From: a virus
Length of the DNA: 33,792 nt
Virus record (IMG/VR): IMGVR_UViG_3300045999_004987
Coordinates: 1-33,792 of that record
Strand: one strand, 5' to 3'
In this document: positions 29,466 through 33,792 of the stretch, piece by piece
Numbering within the stretch: the stretch's first letter is position 1
Layout of the letters: every line of letters begins with the position of its first letter
Made by a program: the position numbers and the translations under genes
The notes under the pieces: model-generated
What the model was told of the DNA's origin: nothing
The model's input: the letters and a program-made list of their open reading frames with translations, nothing else
The model's database searches: none

Positions 29466-29631
29466 CCAAACATTTATCGCCCTGCACGTAGGGCGCAACA
29501 CACCGATGAAACTTAAGACCATCGAAACAACAAAGCACACGGTAGTGTTCCAGAACCTCGACGTTCCGAACGGAAAGAAAATTCGAGTAATGAAAAAACA
29601 ATTTACAGAAACCTTTAAAATTATTGAGTAA
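29449..29631 (+). CDS. Small hypothetical protein, 60 aa
   Basis: The product (MKHKIDQTFIALHVGRN, ending KKQFTETFKIIE) is basic and beta-rich. The start at 29449 lies in the end of the DnaA-like gene; a longer in-frame start at 29404 would overlap it by 62 bases. The stop shares a TAATG with the SSB-like gene. Function unknown; the setting is replication. Confidence 0.6.
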   Translation: MKHKIDQTFIALHVGRNTPMKLKTIETTKHTVVFQNLDVPNGKKIRVMKKQFTETFKIIE

Positions 29632-29945
29632 TGGCAAAAATTATTTCAGCATCGATCGACCTAACAAAGATCGACAAGTCAAAAGTGCAGACCGTCGACA
29701 AGAACGGCAAGCCTTTCAAGAACGGCGGCAAGTATATCAATGTTTCGATCACCATAAACGACGAGGCGGATCAGTACGGCAACCACGCGTCTATTAAAGT
29801 GAACCAAACCAAAGATGAGCGAGACAGGGGTGAACCTACTGTGTACCTCGGTAACGGCAAGATCGTTTGGCAGAGTGATGCGCAAAGTAACACGCCGCGT
29901 GTTGATAACTCCGCTAGTAATGCAGAGGACGATTTACCGTTTTAG
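29631..29945 (+). CDS. SSB-like single-strand DNA-binding protein
   Basis: The 104-aa protein is beta-rich (KYINVSITINDEADQYGNHA), like a short OB-fold, followed by a flexible acidic tail that ends EDDLPF, the SSB tip that recruits repair and replication proteins. It is shorter than bacterial SSB. Adjacent RecT and initiator genes fit. Other OB-fold phage proteins could also carry such a tail. Confidence 0.75.
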   Translation: MAKIISASIDLTKIDKSKVQTVDKNGKPFKNGGKYINVSITINDEADQYGNHASIKVNQTKDERDRGEPTVYLGNGKIVWQSDAQSNTPRVDNSASNAEDDLPF

Positions 29946-29946
29946 G

Positions 29947-29954
29947 TATCTTTG
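29947..29954 (+). promoter_or_regulatory. -7 box for the small RNA
   Basis: TATCTTTG matches TAnnTTTG and lies just before the first hairpin of the 29957-30049 RNA. No TTG is seen at the right distance upstream, so the promoter could be activator-dependent or the RNA could be made by processing. Confidence 0.45.
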
Positions 29955-29956
29955 AT

Positions 29957-30049
29957 TTACCTATGGTTGCAGAGTAGGTAATGTAAAAACTTTAAATAGC
30001 CGTATGGGGAGTAGTGCTGCAACCACGAAACCCTGCGGCTCTTTTTTTT
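29957..30049 (+). ncRNA. Probable phage small RNA with complementary hairpin loops
   Basis: Hairpin 1 pairs TTACCTA with TAGGTAA (29957-29963, 29975-29981) around an 11-base loop. Hairpin 2 pairs AGCCG/CGGCT and continues toward GGG/CCC (29998-30040) around a large loop, and ends in eight T. The loop of hairpin 1 (TGGTTGCAG, 29964-29972) is exactly complementary over 9 bases to the loop of hairpin 2 (CTGCAACCA, 30017-30025), so a kissing-loop complex is possible. I know of no named family that matches. Confidence 0.6.
29998..30049 (+). terminator. Rho-independent terminator of the small RNA
   Basis: The AGCCG..CGGCT stem with GGG/CCC extension is followed by eight T, directly before the replication initiator start at 30058; the T run can also pair with the following eight A, so the terminator might attenuate or control that gene. 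Confidence 0.7.
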
Positions 30050-30057
30050 GAAAAAAA

Positions 30058-30810
30058 ATGGCACAAGAATTTTGGTTTAAGTTCAACTTCAAAGACTGGG
30101 CAAACGACGTGAAGCCGTTGTCATTAACCGCTCGCGGATTGCTCTTGGAGTTAATCATTTATTTACGGCAAACTGACGAGGTTGGAAGGATGCCTGTTGA
30201 CATTCGGTTGCTTGTTCGGTTAAGCGGTGGGTTAACCGAAGAGATAACCGAAAGCCTAACCGAGTTTAAAAAATTCGGTTGCTTCGATTTCGTAGTTGAC
30301 GAGTCGGGTGTGGAGTGGTTGGTTTCTCGGCGCATAGAGCGTGAATTTCATAAGTCATTGATTAACAAAGAAAATGGAAAAAAAGGAGGCAATCCAAAGT
30401 TAGTTGGGTTAACCGATGGGTTAACCGATTCGGTTAAGCGAACAGCTAACCGAACCTCTAACTCTAACTCTATATCTAACTTTAACTCTTTATCTTTAAC
30501 TGAAAAGGGATTGTCAAGGGAAAAACATAAACCGACCTCACCCGATGAAGTTGGAAATTACTTTCTCGAAATTGGCCTACCCTACACCGAGGGTCAAAAG
30601 TTTTGGGATCACTTCTCGAGCAACGGCTGGAAGATCGGCGGCAAAGCACCGATGAAGGATTGGAAGGCAGCGTGCAGAACTTGGAAGCGCAACCACAAGC
30701 CCTCACCAAACGACGAAGTGCGTATCTTTGGCAAAGTAACAGCAGCAGACCTCGAAGCACAAGCGAGGCGATTAGCGGAACAAGACAACCCTCAAACACA
30801 AACACAATGA
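30058..30810 (+). CDS. Replication initiator-type protein (DUF1376-like N-terminus)
   Basis: Residues 1-105 form a winged-helix-like domain (FKFNFKDWANDVKPLSLTA, LLLELIIYLRQTDEVGRMP, then WLVSRRIEREF), as in phage replisome organisers. A low-complexity linker (about 110-145) carries repeat-coded residues (LTDGLTD, TSNSNSIS). The C-terminal part (FWDHFSSNGWKIGGKAPMKD, WKAACRTWKRN) is typical for phage replication proteins. Iteron-like repeats lie in the DNA of the gene, as in lambda O. It overlaps the next gene by ATGA. Confidence 0.78.
   Translation: MAQEFWFKFNFKDWANDVKPLSLTARGLLLELIIYLRQTDEVGRMPVDIRLLVRLSGGLTEEITESLTEFKKFGCFDFVVDESGVEWLVSRRIEREFHKSLINKENGKKGGNPKLVGLTDGLTDSVKRTANRTSNSNSISNFNSLSLTEKGLSREKHKPTSPDEVGNYFLEIGLPYTEGQKFWDHFSSNGWKIGGKAPMKDWKAACRTWKRNHKPSPNDEVRIFGKVTAADLEAQARRLAEQDNPQTQTQ
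30203..30500. other. Candidate replication origin with iterons
   Basis: At least ten copies of a TTAACCGA / TCGGTTAA-type element occur here: six between 30203 and 30282 and four between 30406 and 30456, including two adjacent 12-bp copies GGGTTAACCGAT (30406-30417, 30418-30429). An AT- and pyrimidine-rich stretch with repeated CTAACT follows (30457-30500). The arrangement (iterons inside the initiator gene, then an easily melted tract) is that of lambdoid origins. Confidence 0.65.
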
Positions 30811-31505
30811 ACATCAACGACACAATCATTCGAGAGGCCACCACGGGCAAGAAGTTAAAGGACTGCTCGATCCAAGACCTGCACGTACCGCTGACCAAAT
30901 GCGCCGCACTTGCTGGCGCGAAAGAAGCCATACCCGATCCGCAGTTCAAAATGTTTCAAACGGTTTTAGCCGTCGGTTATCCGCAACTAACTCTAAACGA
31001 ACTGTCTATCGCGGTAACGATGAACATAACGCGGCAACTTGAAAAACACGTTCAATGCTTTGGTGAATTCACCCACGATTACCTTTGCTCCATTTTAAGC
31101 CAATACAAGGACTTTCGCGGCAAAGTAATGGTAAGATACCACCAAGAGGTAGAAGATCAAAGGACGGCCCTCGCCTTGCCGCCAAAACAGGTAACGGAGG
31201 CCGATTGGCTTTCGATCATTGAAGCGGATAAAAAAAGTTTGGCTGCTGGCAAAGACACATGGACGTTCGGAGCGGTTCGTGTTTTCCGCTGGCTGCAAGA
31301 AACAGGACGCGTGAATGACGACGACTACACCGACGAGCAAATTAAGGAGATGCGCCGCCGTGCGAGGTATGAAGTTATGACGCGGGAAAACATTTCACCG
31401 CGCAAGGTCAGCACGATGAGTGAAGCTGAACTCCGTATCTTTGAGCAGAAGTGTGTGTGTGAACTGCAAACGATGGCTTACTTTCAATACTTAAAAAAAC
31501 TATGA
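30807..31505 (+). CDS. Replication-associated protein, 232 aa
   Basis: The product starts MNINDTIIREATTGKKLKD, is helical, and has FGEFTHDYLCSILSQYKDF near residue 90 and a positively charged C-terminal region (MRRRARYEVMTREN). Its place just after the initiator suggests a helicase loader or similar factor; I see no Walker motif. An open frame extends upstream but overlaps the initiator gene by 200 bases. The ATGA joint at 30807 decides the start. Confidence 0.72.
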   Translation: MNINDTIIREATTGKKLKDCSIQDLHVPLTKCAALAGAKEAIPDPQFKMFQTVLAVGYPQLTLNELSIAVTMNITRQLEKHVQCFGEFTHDYLCSILSQYKDFRGKVMVRYHQEVEDQRTALALPPKQVTEADWLSIIEADKKSLAAGKDTWTFGAVRVFRWLQETGRVNDDDYTDEQIKEMRRRARYEVMTRENISPRKVSTMSEAELRIFEQKCVCELQTMAYFQYLKKL

Positions 31506-31675
31506 ACCAAAAAGAATACACAAGATGCATCGAGTTGAAAGAGGAACTTCTCGAAGTCGGTGCGCTAATCGCGATATGCGACAACAAGATTCTGAAACAA
31601 ACCTTGATCGGCGAAGGCCGTTCGATCGCCGCTGAATTGTTCGAGTTAACAGGAGATCCAAAATACAAACTATGA
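31502..31675 (+). CDS. Small hypothetical protein, 57 aa
   Basis: The sequence MNQKEYTRCIELKEELLEVG, followed by a hydrophobic LIAICDNKIL segment and ending ELFELTGDPKYKL, is helical. Start and stop form ATGA overlaps with both neighbours (31502 and 31672), as in the rest of this operon. Function unknown. Confidence 0.72.
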   Translation: MNQKEYTRCIELKEELLEVGALIAICDNKILKQTLIGEGRSIAAELFELTGDPKYKL

Positions 31676-31809
31676 GAAAGAAGTATTACAAAAAAGATCC
31701 ATTAGAAGAACAAATGAAGTTTAAAAATCGTTTGGACTTTTGGTTAACCGTAGGCAGCTTACTGATGTTATTTTATTTTTTCAAATTTCTTTTACTGGGT
31801 AAACTATGA
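31672..31809 (+). CDS. Small membrane protein, 45 aa
   Basis: A basic start (MRKKYYKKDP) is followed by one hydrophobic helix (LTVGSLLMLFYFFKFLLLG). ATGA joints link it to both neighbours, which makes a real gene likely despite the small size. It might anchor or regulate the following surface-modification genes, but no direct evidence supports that. Confidence 0.65.
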   Translation: MRKKYYKKDPLEEQMKFKNRLDFWLTVGSLLMLFYFFKFLLLGKL

Positions 31810-32423
31810 AAAAACTAAAACTGTGGTTGTTTAAAAAAGGCTGGATAAACATTCACCCCGACGCGATAGTTGAGCCAAGTGCCTTTGTGCATCGTACTTC
31901 AATCATTTACGGAGGTGCATGGATTTGCGATAACGTGCAGATAGGCCCTTACTGCATCATTGGTAGTGTCGCTGAATATCCGAATGATCGGATGCGGCAC
32001 TCAGATACGGGCGTTGTTGTTATTGGAAAAGGCGCAGTACTTCACGGCCACAATACGGTAGATGGAGCAAAAGAGATTTCGACGGGTATTGACTGTAACT
32101 GCACGCTGATGAAAGGCGCACACGTTGGGCATGATGCCTACTTAGGTGAAAGGGTAACGCTTTCGTGTGGTGCAAAGATCGGTGGGTTTACCCACGTTGA
32201 ACATGATAGTACGATTGGTTTAAACGCAACGGTACATCAAAAATCTTTTATACCTAGGGGTTCAATGATCGGGGCGGGATCGTTCTACAAAGGACACCAC
32301 GACGAGGTCTACATGGTATGGGTGGGCAGCCCTGCACGTCCGATAAAACAAAACACACACTTACTTGATAAACTAAAATTCAATGAAAATTTCGATCACG
32401 ATTCCGATTTACCTCAAGGGTAA
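31806..32423 (+). CDS. LpxA-like left-handed beta-helix acyltransferase
   Basis: The 205-aa product has hexapeptide repeats of the left-handed beta-helix (IHPDAIVEPSAFVHRTSII, NVQIGPYCIIGS) and a His-rich active region (LMKGAHVGHDAYLGERVTL, then GGFTHVEHDSTIGLNATVHQ), like LpxA and related sugar acyltransferases. Such enzymes act on UDP-sugars for lipid A or O-antigen. It is shorter than LpxA (about 260). With the next gene it may alter the host surface. Overlaps the next gene by 41 bases. Confidence 0.8.
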   Translation: MKKLKLWLFKKGWINIHPDAIVEPSAFVHRTSIIYGGAWICDNVQIGPYCIIGSVAEYPNDRMRHSDTGVVVIGKGAVLHGHNTVDGAKEISTGIDCNCTLMKGAHVGHDAYLGERVTLSCGAKIGGFTHVEHDSTIGLNATVHQKSFIPRGSMIGAGSFYKGHHDEVYMVWVGSPARPIKQNTHLLDKLKFNENFDHDSDLPQG

Positions 32424-33087
32424 GCCACACCAACCCGCATACGAACGCTGCATAGCACACTACGCGAAGAGCGGTTTTCCTGTTGTCGTTTGCGGAAGCG
32501 AGGGCAAATTATCAAAACGATTCGTGGAGCCGTTTTTATCAGATAACGTTTCATACGTTGAGGTACCACAAACGCACGGTACAACGGCGAGTGCTGGAGA
32601 TGAAAGTTTGCGCAAAAAGTTCAACGATTCTTTGGCGGCATTACCCCCGAGCGATTGGTATTGCTTGGTTGGGGCCGACGACTTTGCGCCCCTTGGTATG
32701 TTCGAGCAGTTGGCTGTACTCGATCCAAACGAAGTTATCATGTCGGGCGTAAGTAATGGTAAGCCGTTACTTATTCACCAAATGATTTCGGGCGAAACGA
32801 TCCGAGTTGATTTGAACTACAAGGTTGATCTGCTTCCCGGCATAAACATCTTTAGCAAAGGTGCGATGCTTGCTTGTGGCGGTCGCCCTTATCAACTAAA
32901 GGGCTGCGAAACGGGAGCAGAAAGAATGTTTAAGGATATTGGCAAAGTCGTTCGCCTCGATGGGTATATCGTGATGTTAAAATACAAAGATGAACTAAAC
33001 TCGTTTGACAAGATAAAGCGGGTACACTACAACGAGCCAGCAACAAAAGCAGAAATGATCTACGTGAATGAGTGCCTCAACCCATAG
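32383..33087 (+). CDS. Glycosyltransferase-like protein (GT-A fold)
   Basis: The product begins KISITIPIYLKGKPHQPAYE, as GT-A enzymes do, then has KFNDSLAALPPSDWYCLVGA followed by DDF (DxD-like site, residues about 100-105), and a later NIFSKGAMLACGG with EXXAERMF. The order KFN..GADD is shared with the gene at 8665. With the LpxA-like gene upstream a role in surface glycan modification is likely. The end overlaps terL by 20 bases. Confidence 0.72.
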   Translation: MKISITIPIYLKGKPHQPAYERCIAHYAKSGFPVVVCGSEGKLSKRFVEPFLSDNVSYVEVPQTHGTTASAGDESLRKKFNDSLAALPPSDWYCLVGADDFAPLGMFEQLAVLDPNEVIMSGVSNGKPLLIHQMISGETIRVDLNYKVDLLPGINIFSKGAMLACGGRPYQLKGCETGAERMFKDIGKVVRLDGYIVMLKYKDELNSFDKIKRVHYNEPATKAEMIYVNECLNP

Positions 33088-33792
33088 CATCGACTTCTTT
33101 CCCGTTCAACAGCGTGCCCTCGAACACCTTAAGGTGGATTCACCCGTTCGTGTTGTCCTGTTTGGGGGTGCGGCGGGTGGTAGTAAGTCGTTCCTTGGGT
33201 GCGCATGGCAGATCATGCGTCGAATAAAGTACGCTGGATCACGCGGGTTGATCGGTCGAAGTAAGCTAGACACGTTAAAGAAAACAACCCTTAACACTTT
33301 TTTTGAGGTGGCTGCGATGTTTGGGCTGCGAAGTGGTGTGCATTACACTTTCAACGGCCAGAGCAATATCATTTACTTTGAGAACGGCAGCGAAATAATC
33401 TTGAAGGACTTGTTCGCCTACCCCTCCGATCCGAATTTTGATAGTCTTGGATCGCTGGAAATAACCGATTTCTTTATTGACGAGGTGGCGCAAGTGAGCG
33501 AGCGCGCGGTATCGGTCGTGCGTTCTCGCGTGAGGTACAAGTTGAACGAGTTCGGGCTGCAGCCGAAAGGCTTAATGACTTGTAACCCTAGTAAGGGGTG
33601 GCTGTACAATAAGATATACAAGCCTTGGGTGGAGGGAGTGCTTGATCCGAAGTTTGCCTTCGTTCCCGCATTACCCGGCGACAACCCAAAACTCCCCGAG
33701 AGTTACCTTGAAGAGTTGGCAAGTTTGCCCGAGCAACTTCGCAAGCGATTACTGGACGGCGATTGGGATTACGACGAAAGCATTGACGTTAT
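33068..33792 (+). CDS. terL: Terminase large subunit, N-terminal part (3' partial)
   Basis: This is the ATPase part of the packaging motor: Walker A GGAAGGSKS (residues 33-41), Walker B ITDFFIDE (132-139) and the coupling motif TCNPS (171-175). The gene runs off the right edge and continues at 128 on the left, in frame. The ATG at 33068 is inside the end of the glycosyltransferase-like gene, so terL is probably translated from the early rightward message. Confidence 0.95.
   Translation, partial: MSASTHSIDFFPVQQRALEHLKVDSPVRVVLFGGAAGGSKSFLGCAWQIMRRIKYAGSRGLIGRSKLDTLKKTTLNTFFEVAAMFGLRSGVHYTFNGQSNIIYFENGSEIILKDLFAYPSDPNFDSLGSLEITDFFIDEVAQVSERAVSVVRSRVRYKLNEFGLQPKGLMTCNPSKGWLYNKIYKPWVEGVLDPKFAFVPALPGDNPKLPESYLEELASLPEQLRKRLLDGDWDYDESIDV
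33667..33792. repeat. Terminal direct repeat, right copy
   Basis: Identical to 2-127 over 126 bases. See the left copy: the match keeps terL in frame across the joint, so the genome is circular or circularly permuted, with about 33,666 unique bases. Confidence 0.93.

Noticed and set aside
30603-30806. Upstream extension of the 30807 gene
   Set aside because: It overlaps the initiator gene by about 200 bases; the ATGA joint at 30807 is the better start.
1-33792. Integrase, excisionase or attP for lysogeny
   Set aside because: No product shows a tyrosine or serine recombinase pattern, and no tRNA fragment was seen. A temperate life style cannot be argued from this sequence.

Overview
The window is a near-complete, circularly closing genome of a tailed bacteriophage (siphovirus-type, about 33.7 kb unique). 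Bases 2-127 recur at 33667-33792, and the large terminase gene runs off the right edge and continues in frame at the left edge, so the ends join. The host is very probably a member of the Bacteroidota. Promoters have the Bacteroidota form (TTG about 19-22 bp upstream of TAnnTTTG), leaders are A-rich with no Shine-Dalgarno sequence, structural proteins match Bacteroidota prophage families, and one secreted phage protein ends in a type IX secretion (T9SS) sorting domain.

Layout, left to right. The terminase large subunit ends at 719, followed by an unknown gene (801-1214). A leftward block (8279 to 1266) carries scaffold, major capsid protein, a probable tube or structural protein, small connector-type proteins, portal, a further connector, small membrane proteins, a holin-like protein and an M15 peptidase endolysin. 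A rightward accessory block (8393-12641) holds a small membrane protein, a glycosyltransferase-like protein, an AT-rich insert that looks like integron gene cassettes (ParB-like protein, two unknown ORFs, DNA methyltransferase), and a RusA resolvase. A short leftward pair (14237 to 12716) includes a secreted protein. A rightward unit (14300-17833) carries tape measure, XkdF-type prohead protease and two small genes. A long leftward unit (27091 to 17861) carries a sigma-like factor, a Cys-rich protein, terminase small subunit, tail assembly chaperone with a -1 frameshift extension, a collagen-like fiber fused to a tail-completion domain, the T9SS-tagged secreted protein, a gp10-like protein and two large tail tip/fiber proteins. 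A rightward early unit (27167-33792) carries RecT, an HTH protein, a DnaA domain-IV-like protein, an SSB-like protein, a probable small RNA, a replication initiator with iterons inside its gene, small proteins, an LpxA-like acyltransferase, a second glycosyltransferase-like protein and the start of the large terminase.

Control appears shared. Four 17-bp palindromes of the form TTTAGA-N5-TCTAAA (one degenerate at its outer left edge) lie upstream of the four best promoters, with gaps of 35, 36, 46 and 46 bp to the -7 box, about one helical turn apart. Two of them sit between divergent units and one covers the start codon of the sigma-like gene. This suggests a single regulator for several phage operons.

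The most unusual items are the attC-like cassette array in a phage with no visible integrase, the T9SS-tagged protein inside the tail operon, a probable ~90-nt small RNA whose two hairpin loops are complementary over 9 nt, and the phased palindromes. No integrase, tRNA or CRISPR array was seen. No gene-free stretch exceeds 300 bp; the longest (10497-10707, 16976-17162 and 11420-11583) hold attC-like sites or a terminator with promoter.
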